Positions 9,897 through 20,401 of a stretch of DNA of 64,000 nucleotides are shown here, piece after piece. Position numbers and translations under genes: made by a program. The stretch's first letter is position 1. Every line of letters begins with the position of its first letter. Origin of the DNA: Sphingomonas jejuensis (lineage in GTDB: Bacteria; Pseudomonadota; Alphaproteobacteria; Sphingomonadales; Sphingomonadaceae); assembly GCF_011927695.1 (NCBI RefSeq), contig NZ_JAATJE010000001.1, positions 682,001 to 746,000 of the forward strand, written 5' to 3'. Under the pieces are notes generated by a model. The model saw only the letters and a list, made by a program, of their open reading frames with translations. It was not told the DNA's origin and did not search any database.

Positions 9897-11009
9897 CTAG
9901 CGCGCGGAACCCATGCCCCTGGCCGAGCGGTCCAGGCTCATCAGGATGCCGATGCAGATCATCACGGTCATCATCGCCGATCCGCCGAAGCTGACCAGCG
10001 GCAGCGGGATGCCGACGACGGGGGCGAGACCCATGACCATCATCAGGTTGATGGCGACGTAGAAGAAGATCGTGCTGGCGAGCCCGGCAGCGGTGAGGCG
10101 CGAAAAGCGGTTGGGCGCGCGCGCGGACACCCGCATGCCCCAGCGGATGAGGAGCAGGAAGCCGCCGATCAGCAGCACGCCGCCGACGAGGCCCCATTCC
10201 TCCGCCATGGTGGCGAATACGAAATCGGTGTGCCCTTCGGGAAGATAGTCGAGGTGGCTCTGAGTGCCGTTCAAGAAGCCCTTGCCGAACAGGCCGCCGG
10301 AGCCGATCGCGATCTTCGACTGGCTGATGTGGTAGCCGGTGCCCAGCGGATCGGCCTCCGGATCGAGGAAGATCAGCACGCGGTTGCGCTGATAGTCGTG
10401 GAGCATGCTGAACGCGATCGGGAGCGCGGCGGCGAGCGCGAGGGCGCCGCCGACGAACAGCCGCATCGGCAGCCCCGCCAGGAACATCACCACGCCGCCG
10501 CCCGCGCAGATCATCAACGCGGTGCCGAGATCGGGCTGCAGCATCACGAGCGCGGCGGGCATCCCGATGAGCAGCGCGGCCGGCCACACGGCCGTGATCG
10601 TGCGGATCTGGCCGATCGGAAGCCGCGCGTAGAAGGCGGCGAGCGCCAAGACGATGCCCGGCTTCATGAACTCGGACGGTTGCAGGCGGATGAAGCCCAG
10701 ATCGATCCAGCGCTGGCTGCCGCCGCGCACCGCGCCGGCGAGCTCGACGGCAAACAGCAGCACCAGGGTGATGGCGTAGCCGGGCAGTGCGATGGCGCTC
10801 CAGAACTCTTCGCGCAGCCGGGACAGCGCGATGGCGAGGCCGGTGAAGACGGCGAAGCGGAGCCCCTGGGTGAAGGCCCAGGGCGAGATGCTGCCGCCGG
10901 CGGCCGAGTAGAGCACGGTAAGGCCGAAGCCGCCGATGGCGAGCACCAGAAGGATGATCCGCCATGGAAAGGCGCCCGCGATCCGCGCGGGGACGATCGA
11001 CAGCCTCAT
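9897..11009 (-). CDS. rodA: Peptidoglycan glycosyltransferase RodA
   Basis: A 370-residue SEDS-family polytopic membrane protein with about ten helices. It polymerises lipid II into glycan strands during rod elongation, together with PBP2. Recognisable segments are GSQRWIDLGFIRLQPSEFMKPG, the loop with LQPDLGTALM, and the C-terminal LPLVSFGGSAM, all typical of RodA/FtsW. The start ATG at 11007-11009 overlaps the mrdA stop (ATGA), so translation is coupled; a longer in-frame start upstream would sit inside mrdA and add non-homologous sequence. It is the last gene of mreBCD-mrdA-rodA. Confidence 0.95.
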   Translation of the reverse strand: MRLSIVPARIAGAFPWRIILLVLAIGGFGLTVLYSAAGGSISPWAFTQGLRFAVFTGLAIALSRLREEFWSAIALPGYAITLVLLFAVELAGAVRGGSQRWIDLGFIRLQPSEFMKPGIVLALAAFYARLPIGQIRTITAVWPAALLIGMPAALVMLQPDLGTALMICAGGGVVMFLAGLPMRLFVGGALALAAALPIAFSMLHDYQRNRVLIFLDPEADPLGTGYHISQSKIAIGSGGLFGKGFLNGTQSHLDYLPEGHTDFVFATMAEEWGLVGGVLLIGGFLLLIRWGMRVSARAPNRFSRLTAAGLASTIFFYVAINLMMVMGLAPVVGIPLPLVSFGGSAMMTVMICIGILMSLDRSARGMGSAR

Positions 11010-12946
11010 GCCGGCCGGCGGCCGGTGTCGGCATCCGCCTCGGCCGGGGGTGGTTCCGCCTTTGCGGCCTTCCAGGCGACCGCCTGGGCCGCCATGCGGG
11101 TTTCGATGTCGCCGCCCCATTCCGCCTCGAAGCGGGAGAGCGTTTCCATCGCCTGTGGTGGATCGAACAGATAGGTGAGGACGTCGCGGGCGACGGGTGC
11201 GGCCGCGCCCGACCCAGACATGCCATGTTCAATGACGACGGACGCGGCGTAGCGCGGATTGTCGACGGGCGCGAAGCCAATGAAGAGACCGTGATCCCGA
11301 TACTTCCACGGCACGTTCAGCCCGCCGCGCGCGCCGCCGGCGATGCGGCGGACCTGCGCGGTGCCGGTCTTTCCGCCCATGCGGATGCCGTCGAGCTGGA
11401 GCCGGCTGCGCACCGCGGTGCCGGCACCGTTCACGACCTCGTCCATGCCCGAGCGGATCAGCCCGATGCGTTCGGTCGGCACGTCGAGCGGGGGCGCCAC
11501 GATCGGCGCGTTCGCCAGGATGCGGGGCACGAGCGCGCGGCCGGATGCGATGCGCGCCGCCTGCACGGCGAGCTGCAGCGGACTGGTGAGGATATAGCCC
11601 TGACCGATGGAGGCATTGAGCGTGTCCGACTGCGTCCAGGCCTGATCGAAGCGGCGCTGCTTCCACGCCGGATCCGGCACGGTGCCGTAGCGCTGGGACG
11701 GGAAGGGCAGCGGATATTCCGCACCCAAGCCCAGTTCGCGCGCGGCCGCCGCCACGCCGTCCATCCCGACTTCCCGCCCCATCGTGTAGAAGTAGGTGTT
11801 GCAGCTTTTCGCGATCGCGCGGTGCAGATTGACGGGTCCGTGCCGTCCCAGGCAGCGGAAGAAGCGGTTGCCGAGCTGATAGCCGCCGGGGCAATTGACC
11901 GTGCGTTCGGGATCAACGCCGGCACGCAGGGCGGCGAGGGCGGTTGCCGGCTTGAAGGTGGAGCCCGGCGGGTAGAGCCCCTGCACCGTCTTGTTGGTGA
12001 GCGGGATGCGCTCGTCGGACGAGAGCATGTCCCATTCGTCGTGACTGATCCCGTCGGAGAAGCTGTTGGGATCGTAGGACGGCATCGACACCATCGCCAG
12101 GATGTCGCCCGACAGGGTGTCGATGACCACGACCGACCCGGACGTGTTGCCGAGGCGGCGCGCGGCATAAAGCTGCAGCCCGGCGTCGATCGTGAGCTTC
12201 AGCTGCTGCCCGGCGACATCGGGCCGGTCGGTGAGTTCGCGCACGGGCCGGCCGCGCGCGGTGACCTCCACGCGCTTCGCGCCGGGTCTTCCGCGCAGCC
12301 GATCCTCCAGGACCTTCTCGATCCCATCCTTGCCGATCTTGAAGCCGGGCGTGATGTAGAGCGGGTCGCGGGTTTCCTCATACTGTTTGGCAGAGGCCGG
12401 GCCGACATAGCCGATCAGGTGGCCGACCGCCGCGCCGTCCGGATAATGACGGGACCATCCGCGCACGGGCGCGACACCGGGCAGATCGGCCTGACGGACG
12501 CTGACGGCGGCGAAGCGATCCCAATCGAGGTTGGTTGCGACCTGCACCGGCTGATAGCCGCGCGCGTCCTCCAGATCCTGAAGGATGCGCGCGACGTCCT
12601 CGTCGGTGAGGCCGATGAGGCGGCGGAGCGCCGCGATCGTGGCGTCCCTGTCGCGGAGCCGTTCCGGAATGAGGTCGATGCGGAAATCGGCGCGATTGGT
12701 GGCGATCGGCTGTCCGTAGCGGTCGACGATCCACCCGCGCCGGGGCGGCACCAGCGTCATGTTGACGCGGTTGCTTTCGGCCAGGAGCGAATAGCGTTCG
12801 TTCTCGGCGACCGACAGCCAGCCCATCCGGCCGACGAGAAGCGCACCGAGCCCGAGCTGGGCGCCGCCGAGCACGAAGGATCGCCGCGCGAAACTGAACG
12901 CCTGCGTCGCTTCCGTCACCACGCGCGGCGGCCGCGTGCGCTTCAT
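11006..12946 (-). CDS. mrdA: Penicillin-binding protein 2 (elongasome transpeptidase)
   Basis: A 646-residue class B PBP that cross-links new glycan strands in the elongation complex with RodA. It has one N-terminal membrane anchor (about residues 25-45) and a pedestal domain. The transpeptidase carries the catalytic STFK at 329-332, SCN at 381-383 and KTGTAQ at 526-531. Length matches the family. It overlaps mreD upstream and rodA downstream by four bases each, so the three are translationally coupled. It is an expected beta-lactam target. Confidence 0.96.
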   Translation of the reverse strand: MKRTRPPRVVTEATQAFSFARRSFVLGGAQLGLGALLVGRMGWLSVAENERYSLLAESNRVNMTLVPPRRGWIVDRYGQPIATNRADFRIDLIPERLRDRDATIAALRRLIGLTDEDVARILQDLEDARGYQPVQVATNLDWDRFAAVSVRQADLPGVAPVRGWSRHYPDGAAVGHLIGYVGPASAKQYEETRDPLYITPGFKIGKDGIEKVLEDRLRGRPGAKRVEVTARGRPVRELTDRPDVAGQQLKLTIDAGLQLYAARRLGNTSGSVVVIDTLSGDILAMVSMPSYDPNSFSDGISHDEWDMLSSDERIPLTNKTVQGLYPPGSTFKPATALAALRAGVDPERTVNCPGGYQLGNRFFRCLGRHGPVNLHRAIAKSCNTYFYTMGREVGMDGVAAAARELGLGAEYPLPFPSQRYGTVPDPAWKQRRFDQAWTQSDTLNASIGQGYILTSPLQLAVQAARIASGRALVPRILANAPIVAPPLDVPTERIGLIRSGMDEVVNGAGTAVRSRLQLDGIRMGGKTGTAQVRRIAGGARGGLNVPWKYRDHGLFIGFAPVDNPRYAASVVIEHGMSGSGAAAPVARDVLTYLFDPPQAMETLSRFEAEWGGDIETRMAAQAVAWKAAKAEPPPAEADADTGRRPA

Positions 12947-13458
12947 CCCAGGAGCCGCCAGCGATCAAGAACCGCGCACAGCCGCTGGGCCAGCGGGAAC
13001 AGCAGGATGGATGCGGCAAGTTGCGGCATGATCCCGATTATAGTGCCGCCGCCGCCCGTTGCGAGAGCGAGCCCGAAGGCGGCCATAAGCGCGAAGGCGA
13101 GCGCGACCGCGGCGATCATCCAGTCCTGCAGATGGCTGCGCCACACGATCCAGCGATCGGCGGCATCGATGGCGATCAGGATCGGCGTCCAGATGAGCGG
13201 CGCGGTCCCGATCGGCTGACCGGTCGCAAGGTCGTCCCAGAGGCCGAGCGGCAAGGCCATCCAGGCGGGCCACAATTCGGGCCGGAGCAAACGCCAGCCG
13301 AGCAGCATCAGGAGGCCGACGGGCGGCATCAGCGGCCACACCGCCACCACGGGGAAGGTCGCAACGAACGATCCGGCCATCGTCGACAGGATCGGCACCA
13401 GCCGGGCGCGCTGCCGCATGCGCCGCGGCGTCATGGTCATGGAGACGATGCGGCTCAT
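12943..13458 (-). CDS. mreD: Rod-shape-determining membrane protein MreD
   Basis: A 171-residue membrane protein with five or six predicted helices (for example WPLMPPVGLLMLLGW and MIAAVALAFALMAAFGLAL). MreD is the small integral-membrane partner that links MreC and MreB to the synthases. The start at 13458 overlaps the mreC stop (TGATG), and the stop overlaps the mrdA start (ATGA). Sequence conservation is low in this family, so the assignment rests on position between mreC and mrdA together with size and topology. A second in-frame ATG seven codons on is possible. Confidence 0.88.
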   Translation of the reverse strand: MSRIVSMTMTPRRMRQRARLVPILSTMAGSFVATFPVVAVWPLMPPVGLLMLLGWRLLRPELWPAWMALPLGLWDDLATGQPIGTAPLIWTPILIAIDAADRWIVWRSHLQDWMIAAVALAFALMAAFGLALATGGGGTIIGIMPQLAASILLFPLAQRLCAVLDRWRLLG

Positions 13459-14330
13459 CAGTCGGCCGGCGGCGGTGGGGGCGGGGGCAGCGGCTGCAGG
13501 TAGAGCGGGTAGACGAGCGCGAAGTCGATGGCCGACGGATCGGCGCGCGGGCGGACAAGCGCGCCGTCCGGGGTGAGGCGCGACACGGTGCCGATCGGAA
13601 TGCCGGGGGCATAGACGCCGCCGACCCCTGATGTGACGATGACGTCCCCCTGACGAAACGGGTTGGCGCCCGAGACGAGCGGGCGCACGTCGATAGCGCC
13701 GTCGCCGGTGCCGGTGGCGATGCCGGCGAGCCCGTCGGTCGCGCGGCGCACGGGAACGACGTTGCCGCCGTCGGTCAGCAGCTGGACGCGGGCGCTCCAT
13801 TGCCCGACGGCCTCGACGCGGCCGACCAGCCCCGGCGCCGCGAGCACCGGCTGCCCCGGCCTGACGCCGCTGCTCGCCCCCGCATCGATCGTCGCGAACC
13901 GGCGTCCGCCGACCGGGGTCGAGCCGACGATCCGGGCCGCTGCCACCGGATCGGGCCGGGCGGCGGAGATGCCGAGAAGGGCGCGCAGTTCCCGGTTCTG
14001 CCGTTCGGTCGCGGCCGCCGCAATCAGGCGGGTGCGGCTGTCGGCAAGCTCCCGCGTGAGCAGGCGGTTCTTGGACCCGGCCTCGACATAGGCGGCGATG
14101 CCGTCCACGGCGTCCTGAAGCGCACGCCCCACGCCGCGGCCGCCGCCCTGCAGCGGTGCGGTGACATCGGTCGCGGCCGTCGCAATCGCGTTGTAGCCGC
14201 GTGGATCCAGCACCGATGCCACCAGCAGCAGCGCGGCCACGAGCATGCCCGTGACCGCGGCGACATAGCCGAAGAACAACCCATATTGCGCACGGCGCGA
14301 ATGGCCGGGGCGGGAGCGGGGCGGGGGCAT
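13458..14330 (-). CDS. mreC: Rod-shape-determining protein MreC
   Basis: A 290-residue periplasmic scaffold with a short cytoplasmic N-terminus, one membrane helix (about residues 18-40) and a helical dimerisation region to about residue 110. The beta-barrel domain includes DAGASSGVRPGQPVLAAPG and GDVIVTSGVGGVYAPGIPIG, the usual MreC signature. MreC binds PBP2 and activates the elongasome. The C-terminus ends in a short poly-Pro tail. It lies 59 bases after mreB; a weak hairpin in that gap (14348-14381) may tune expression relative to mreB. Confidence 0.93.
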   Translation of the reverse strand: MPPPRSRPGHSRRAQYGLFFGYVAAVTGMLVAALLLVASVLDPRGYNAIATAATDVTAPLQGGGRGVGRALQDAVDGIAAYVEAGSKNRLLTRELADSRTRLIAAAATERQNRELRALLGISAARPDPVAAARIVGSTPVGGRRFATIDAGASSGVRPGQPVLAAPGLVGRVEAVGQWSARVQLLTDGGNVVPVRRATDGLAGIATGTGDGAIDVRPLVSGANPFRQGDVIVTSGVGGVYAPGIPIGTVSRLTPDGALVRPRADPSAIDFALVYPLYLQPLPPPPPPPAD

Positions 14331-14389
14331 CGTGCCCTCTCCTCAGGCGACCCCACCGCGCTCCGAAGGCCGGCGGGGTCGAAGCGTGA

Positions 14390-15442
<1,053 letters not shown>

Positions 15443-15522
15443 TCAGTCGGCGCGGCAGAAGAAGCGCGGCCGGGCCCGCCACCGGCTCGCGAGATGGCGT
15501 CGATTGGGCTAGAGGCTGCGCC

Positions 15523-17283
15523 ATGTCAATACGGCGCCTCCCCAGTCACCTGGTCAACCGCATCGCGGCCGGAGAGGTGGTCGAACGGCCGGCCAGCGCC
15601 GTGAAGGAGCTGGTCGAAAACGCGTTGGACGCAGGTGCGACACGGATCGTCGTGCGGATCGCCGCCGGAGGGCGCGACGGCATCGAGGTGGTGGACGACG
15701 GCTGCGGCCTGTCGGCGGATGAAATGCCGATCGCACTGGAGCGGCATGCCACATCGAAGCTTCCCGACGACGCCATCGAAGCTGTCGAAACGCTCGGTTT
15801 TCGCGGCGAGGCGTTGCCGTCCATCGCGAGCGTGGCGCGGCTGACCATCGCCAGCCGGACCGGCGGCGACCATGGCTGGTCGTTGCAGGTGGACAATGGC
15901 GCCGCCGGCGCCGTTCACCCGGCCGCGATGCCGCCCGGCACGTCGGTGCGCGTGGAGGATCTGTTCGGCCTTGTGCCGGCGCGTCGCAAGTTCCTGCGAT
16001 CGCCTCGATCCGAATATGCAGCATGTCTGGATGTCGTGCGCCGCCTGGCAATGGCGCGCGCGGACGTCGGCTTTACGCTTATTCATGACGGCCGGACGAG
16101 CCTGACCGTGCCGCCGGGCGACGACCGACCCACGCGCGTCGCCGCGCTGACCGATCCGCAGCTGCGCCCCAACAGCGTGGTGGTGGAAGCCGAGCGCGAC
16201 GGCATCCGGCTTGGCGGGATCGCCGGGCTGCCGACCTTCAACCGCGGCATCGCCGACCACCAGTATCTGTTCGTGAATGGCCGGCCGGTGAAGGACCGGT
16301 TGCTGGCCGGTGCGGTGCGCGGCGCCTATGCCGACCTGATCCCGCGGGACCGCCATGCCGTGGTCGCGCTGTTCATCGACATTCCGAGCGGCGAGGTGGA
16401 CGTGAACGTGCACCCCGCCAAGACGGAGGTGCGGTTCCGCGACCCAGCCATCGTCCGCGGGCTGATCGTGGGTGGGCTGAAGCGCGCGCTGGAGGCGGAG
16501 GCGCGCCGGACCGCGCAGCCGGCGGCGGCGTCAACCGTGGCGCTGTGGCAGCGCGAGCCGGGCTTCATGGCCGCACCGTTGTCTGCGGCGGCATCGGAGT
16601 TTCAGCCGGCGGTGTGGGATGTGCGGCAGGAGTTCGCCCCGGCGCCGGCGGCACGCGCGGAGCCGGCCGCGCTGCCGCCGCCGGAGGGCGACGCCGCCGC
16701 CCGGCACCCGCTGGGCGTGGCGCGTGGGCAGGTGGCGGCGACATATATCGTCGCGGAAACCGAGGACGGCCTGATCCTGGTCGACCAGCATGCCGCGCAC
16801 GAGCGACTGGTGCTGGAGCGGATGCGCGCGGCGCGGATCGGCGGGACGGTCGCCGCCCAGACGCTGTTGTTGCCGGAGGTGGTCGATCTGGACGAGCCGG
16901 CGTGCGACCGGCTGGAGCAACGGGCGGACGAGCTTGGCAGGCTGGGGCTGGCGGTGGAGCGGTTCGGGGCGACCGCGATGCTGGTGCGTGCGGTGCCGGC
17001 GCTGCTCGGATTTCCCGACGTCGCCGGATTGCTGCAGGACCTGGCCGACGAGCTTGGCGCCTACGACCATGCGACCGCGCTCAGCGACCGGCTGGATCAT
17101 GTCGCGGCGACGATGGCGTGCCATGGATCGGTGCGGGCCGGCCGGGTGCTGTCAGTCGCGGAGATGAACGCCCTGTTGCGCGAGATGGAGGTGACGCCGA
17201 ACAGCGGCCAGTGCAACCATGGGCGACCGACATGGATCAAGCTGGCGAATGCAGACATCGAGAAGATGTTCGGGCGTCGCTGA
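15523..17283 (+). CDS. mutL: DNA mismatch repair protein MutL
   Basis: A 586-residue MutL. The GHKL ATPase domain opens with VNRIAAGEVVERP (residue 10 on), then DDGCGL and FRGEALPSIASV. The variable linker is Pro/Ala-rich. The C-terminal dimerisation domain holds DQHAAHERLVLE at 421-432, which fits the DQHA-X2-E-X4-E endonuclease motif. That means this MutL nicks DNA itself, as expected in bacteria lacking MutH. The start at 15523 begins the conserved IRRLP segment; an earlier ATG at 15424 would run across mreB's promoter region. Confidence 0.95.
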   Translation: MSIRRLPSHLVNRIAAGEVVERPASAVKELVENALDAGATRIVVRIAAGGRDGIEVVDDGCGLSADEMPIALERHATSKLPDDAIEAVETLGFRGEALPSIASVARLTIASRTGGDHGWSLQVDNGAAGAVHPAAMPPGTSVRVEDLFGLVPARRKFLRSPRSEYAACLDVVRRLAMARADVGFTLIHDGRTSLTVPPGDDRPTRVAALTDPQLRPNSVVVEAERDGIRLGGIAGLPTFNRGIADHQYLFVNGRPVKDRLLAGAVRGAYADLIPRDRHAVVALFIDIPSGEVDVNVHPAKTEVRFRDPAIVRGLIVGGLKRALEAEARRTAQPAAASTVALWQREPGFMAAPLSAAASEFQPAVWDVRQEFAPAPAARAEPAALPPPEGDAAARHPLGVARGQVAATYIVAETEDGLILVDQHAAHERLVLERMRAARIGGTVAAQTLLLPEVVDLDEPACDRLEQRADELGRLGLAVERFGATAMLVRAVPALLGFPDVAGLLQDLADELGAYDHATALSDRLDHVAATMACHGSVRAGRVLSVAEMNALLREMEVTPNSGQCNHGRPTWIKLANADIEKMFGRR

Positions 17284-17359
17284 CCTGCATGACGATCATG
17301 TTGACGGGGCGTTAAGCTTCATCCGCCAAGACACCACCCGCCACGTGCGGAGACCGTTC

Positions 17360-17764
17360 ATGCTTCAATACTGCTATATCAGCTCCGCACGACCCGGTCA
17401 GCCGGTCGATGTCGACGAGATCCTGGCGACGTCGCGTCGCAACAACCAGCAGGCCGGCCTGTCGGGGCTGTTGATCTTCGACGGGCGCCGCTTCCTCCAG
17501 GTGCTGGAGGGCGAGGGTGCGGCGGTGCGGAGCACGGTGGAGCGGATCCAGGCAGACCCGCGGCACCGCGCGATCGTGAAGCTGAGCGAGCGCCGGATCG
17601 AGGCGCGAGAGTTCGGCGACTGGGCGATGGCCTGCAACCGCGTCGCCGATGCGGGCGACAGCCGCAATCTCGCAAGCACGGTCGACGCGCTGACCGAAGG
17701 CGTTGCCGACGCCAATACGCGCGCACTGTTCCGCAGCTTCGCCCGGATCGATCGCGCCGCCTGA
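17360..17764 (+). CDS. BLUF-domain blue-light photoreceptor (single domain)
   Basis: A 134-residue protein that is almost wholly a BLUF domain, which binds FAD and senses blue light through a Tyr-Gln hydrogen-bond network. The expected residues are present: Tyr6 in QYCYISSA, Asn29 in SRRNNQQAG and Gln47 in RFLQVLEG. The C-terminal 40 residues are short helices like those that cap stand-alone BLUF proteins of the PixD type. No effector domain is attached, so it must signal by protein contact, and the partner is not evident here. The start at 17360 follows GTGCGGAGA. It is 76 bases after mutL and on the same strand. Confidence 0.88.
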   Translation: MLQYCYISSARPGQPVDVDEILATSRRNNQQAGLSGLLIFDGRRFLQVLEGEGAAVRSTVERIQADPRHRAIVKLSERRIEAREFGDWAMACNRVADAGDSRNLASTVDALTEGVADANTRALFRSFARIDRAA

Positions 17765-17788
17765 TCCCGGACGGCGCGACCCGGGAGG

Positions 17789-18439
17789 TCAGTTGCGCTC
17801 GAACGCGGCGGTGATGCGGAGCTCCACATCGTCGGACACGCCGGGCACGGCATAGTTGATGCCGAACTCGCTGCGCTTGACGACAGCGGTCGCCTCGAAA
17901 CCGACCGTTGCCTTCTGATTCATGGGATTGGCGCCCGCACCCGACAGCCGCGCGTCGAGCACGACCGGGCGCGTCTGGCCACGCAGCGTGAGGTTGCCCG
18001 CGATCCGCGCGCGCTGCCCCTGAACCTGCACGGAGGTCGAGCGGAACGTTGCCGTCGGGTGGGTCGCGGCATCAAAGAAGTCGGCGGTCTGCAGATGCTG
18101 GTTCAGCTGCGGGCTGGTCGTCTGCACCTGCGCGATCGGGATGGTGATCGACACCTGCGCACGGCCCGGCTGGGCCGGATCAAGCGTCAGCGTGCCGGAC
18201 GATCCCTGGCCAAAAAGACCCCAGTAGCTGTTGAACCCGAAATGCTCGACGCGGAAGAGCACCTGCGTGTGCGCGCCATCGAGCGTGTAGCTGCCGGCGC
18301 GGATGGAGGACGTGTCGACGGGGCGCGGCGGCTGCGGCGCCGGGCGGCCGGCGGCCGGCGGCGGGGGCGGCTGAAGCGCGAGCGCGGCCGCGGGCAGCGC
18401 AACGGCGGAGGCAAGGGCGGCAAGGTGCTTCATGTGCAT
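17789..18439 (-). CDS. YceI family periplasmic lipid-binding-like protein
   Basis: A 216-residue exported protein. A signal peptide (LAALASAVALPAAALAL) is followed by a Pro-rich linker and a YceI lipocalin-like barrel from about residue 46. Family signatures are YTLDGAHTQVLFRVEHFGFN, FFDAATHPTATFRST, LTLRGQTRPVVLDARL and KRSEFGINYAVPGVSDDVEL. YceI proteins bind isoprenoid-type lipids in the periplasm, and their physiological role is unsettled. A second ATG two codons on (18433) is an equally good start. It is convergent with the BLUF gene, with a 24-base gap. Confidence 0.9.
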   Translation of the reverse strand: MHMKHLAALASAVALPAAALALQPPPPPAAGRPAPQPPRPVDTSSIRAGSYTLDGAHTQVLFRVEHFGFNSYWGLFGQGSSGTLTLDPAQPGRAQVSITIPIAQVQTTSPQLNQHLQTADFFDAATHPTATFRSTSVQVQGQRARIAGNLTLRGQTRPVVLDARLSGAGANPMNQKATVGFEATAVVKRSEFGINYAVPGVSDDVELRITAAFERN

Positions 18440-18471
18440 GGCGTGCTCCCGAGACGAGGTTCGGTTCCCGC

Positions 18472-19449
18472 CTAGGCAAGACCGGCGTCATCGTCGAGCG
18501 TCGAATTGGCGCCCGCCGGCCAACCCATCGTTTCCGCCTGCGCGATCATCTGGTCGACGTCCGTGTCGGTCGCCGGACCGCCCAGCCGTGGCCACGTGGC
18601 CGGCGGCTGATGGGCGAACCAGGTATACTGGCGCTTGGCATATTGGCGGGTGGCGCGCTGCCCGGCGGCAAGCGCATCAGCGCGTGCGAGGCGCCCGCCG
18701 ATATAGCCGGCGATCTCGCGAACGCCGATCGCGCGCATCGCGGGAAGGTCCGGGGACAGGTCGCGCGCGACCAGGGCCGCGACCTCCGCCTGGCCCCCGT
18801 CGAGCATGGCCGCGAAGCGTGCGTCGCAGCGGGCGGCCAGCCAGTCGCGCGGCGGCAGCAGAATGCGGGGCACCAGCCGAATGCGATCGGCGATGCCGCC
18901 GGAGCGATCGGCCTGCCAGGCCGCGAGCGGACGGCCGGTGGAGCGGATCACCTCTAGCGCGCGCGCGACACGGGTGGTGTCGGCGGGGGCGAGCCGGGCT
19001 GCGGCGGGCGCATCCTCCTCCTGCAGGCAGGCATGCGCCTGCGCGACGGGAAGGGCGCGGACCGCCTGGCGAATGGCAGGATCGATGTCCGGCACCGGTG
19101 CGATCCCGTCGAGCAGGGTGCGAAGGTAAAGCCCCGTGCCGCCGACCAGGATCGGAAGCCGGCCGGCGGCGTGGGCGCGGCCGATTTCCGCCTTGGCATC
19201 GGCGGCCCAGGCGGCGGCCGAACAGGCATCGCCCGCATCGACATGGCCGAACAGTTGGTGTTCGGCCGCCGCCTCGTCCTCCACCGTTGGACGCGCGGTG
19301 ACGACGCGTAGATCACGATAGACCTGCGCCGAGTCGGCGTTGATGATGACGCCGCCGGTCTTCTGCGCGAGACGGAGCGCGAGCGCCGACTTGCCGCTGG
19401 CGGTTGCGCCCGCAATAAGCGCGACCGGCGGCAGGGAAGGGGACGGCAT
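18472..19449 (-). CDS. miaA: tRNA dimethylallyltransferase MiaA
   Basis: A 325-residue enzyme that transfers an isopentenyl group to A37 of tRNAs reading UNN codons. It has the P-loop GATASGKS at residues 14-21, the DSAQVYRDL motif that contacts the t[14 protein letters not shown] and [10 protein letters not shown] near the C-terminus. The start is taken at 19449, where the ATG shares the tetranucleotide CATG with the oppositely oriented serB start; an ATG at 19455 is the alternative. A much longer upstream extension is open but has no MiaA homology and runs inside serB. Confidence 0.93.
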   Translation of the reverse strand: MPSPSLPPVALIAGATASGKSALALRLAQKTGGVIINADSAQVYRDLRVVTARPTVEDEAAAEHQLFGHVDAGDACSAAAWAADAKAEIGRAHAAGRLPILVGGTGLYLRTLLDGIAPVPDIDPAIRQAVRALPVAQAHACLQEEDAPAAARLAPADTTRVARALEVIRSTGRPLAAWQADRSGGIADRIRLVPRILLPPRDWLAARCDARFAAMLDGGQAEVAALVARDLSPDLPAMRAIGVREIAGYIGGRLARADALAAGQRATRQYAKRQYTWFAHQPPATWPRLGGPATDTDVDQMIAQAETMGWPAGANSTLDDDAGLA

Positions 19450-20335
19450 GCACATCGCGACGCTGATAGCAGCCGAACGCCTGTCGGCGGGAGAGCTGTC
19501 GGAAGCGCTCGATCGGCTGGCGGCGGCAGGCATCCCGGTCGGGCCGGTCGACAGCTTCGATCCGGACCGCGCGTGCGACATCCAGCTGCCCGGCGGCCCG
19601 GCGGGCGTCCGAACCGCGCTGGACGGAGCGATCGCGGGGATCGACGTGGTGGTGCAGCTGGCAGACGGCCGCGCGAAGCGGCTGCTGGTGGCCGACATGG
19701 ATTCGACCATGATCACGGTCGAATGCATCGACGAGCTGGCGGACTATGCCGGGCTGAAGGCCGAGGTCGCCGCCGTGACTGAGCGGGCGATGCGCGGGGA
19801 GCTGGATTTTGCCGAGGCGCTGAAGGCCAGGGTCGCGCTGCTCGCCGACATGCCGGTGGAGACGCTGGACCGTTGCCGGCGCGAGCGGGTGCGGCTGATG
19901 CCGGGCGCACGGACGCTGGTCGGGACGATGCGCGCCGCGGGCGGGCGGGCGGTGCTTGTGTCGGGCGGCTTCACGGCCTTTGCCGATCCGGTGGCGGCCG
20001 AGATCGGGTTCGACCGGGCGGTCGCGAACCGCCTGCAGGTGGCGGACGGGCGGCTGACCGGCGAAGTCGACCAGCCGATCGTGGATGCGGCGACCAAGAC
20101 GTCAGTCCTGCAGCAGGAAGCGGCAGCGATGGCCCTCGCGCGCGAGCAGGTGATGGCGGTCGGCGACGGGGCGAACGACGTCCCGATGCTGCAGGCGGCG
20201 GGCCTGGGCATCGCCTATCATGCCAAGCCCGTGGCCGAAGCGGGTGCTGCGGCGGCGATCCGCTATGGCGACTTGACGGCATTGCTTCACGCGCAGGGCA
20301 TTCGCCGCGACCGGTGGATCGACGTCACCCATTAA
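19448..20335 (+). CDS. serB: Phosphoserine phosphatase SerB
   Basis: A 295-residue HAD phosphatase catalysing the last step of serine synthesis. The regulatory N-terminal domain covers residues 1-75. HAD motif I DMDST (nucleophile Asp83, acid Asp85) is at 83-87, motif [10 protein letters not shown] near 175, and motif [12 protein letters not shown] near 240. The start at 19448 gives [11 protein letters not shown], the typical sphingomonad SerB N-terminus. Its start codon overlaps the divergent miaA start. It is followed 66 bases later by a parA-like gene. Confidence 0.95.
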   Translation: MHIATLIAAERLSAGELSEALDRLAAAGIPVGPVDSFDPDRACDIQLPGGPAGVRTALDGAIAGIDVVVQLADGRAKRLLVADMDSTMITVECIDELADYAGLKAEVAAVTERAMRGELDFAEALKARVALLADMPVETLDRCRRERVRLMPGARTLVGTMRAAGGRAVLVSGGFTAFADPVAAEIGFDRAVANRLQVADGRLTGEVDQPIVDAATKTSVLQQEAAAMALAREQVMAVGDGANDVPMLQAAGLGIAYHAKPVAEAGAAAAIRYGDLTALLHAQGIRRDRWIDVTH

Positions 20336-20346
20336 CCCGATCTTAG
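20332..20346 (+). promoter_or_regulatory. Possible CtrA box upstream of the parA-like gene
   Basis: TTAA-CCCGATC-TTAG matches the CtrA consensus TTAA-N7-TTAA with one mismatch. It overlaps the serB stop codon and lies 55 bases before the ParA-like start. Such a match can occur by chance, but TTAA is rare in this GC-rich sequence. Confidence 0.3.
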
Positions 20347-20401
20347 GTCCAACCGTGCGACCCCCCTGCTCAACGCTTTTCGCGACGCAAGGGATTAAAG
20401 C

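Noticed and set aside
10964-13219. Forward open frame of 751 codons
   Set aside because: It is antisense to mrdA and mreD, whose motifs and overlapping starts are clear.
14348-14381. 7-bp inverted repeat between mreB and mreC
   Set aside because: Short stem with a 20-base loop and no T run; mentioned under mreC but not supported as a terminator.
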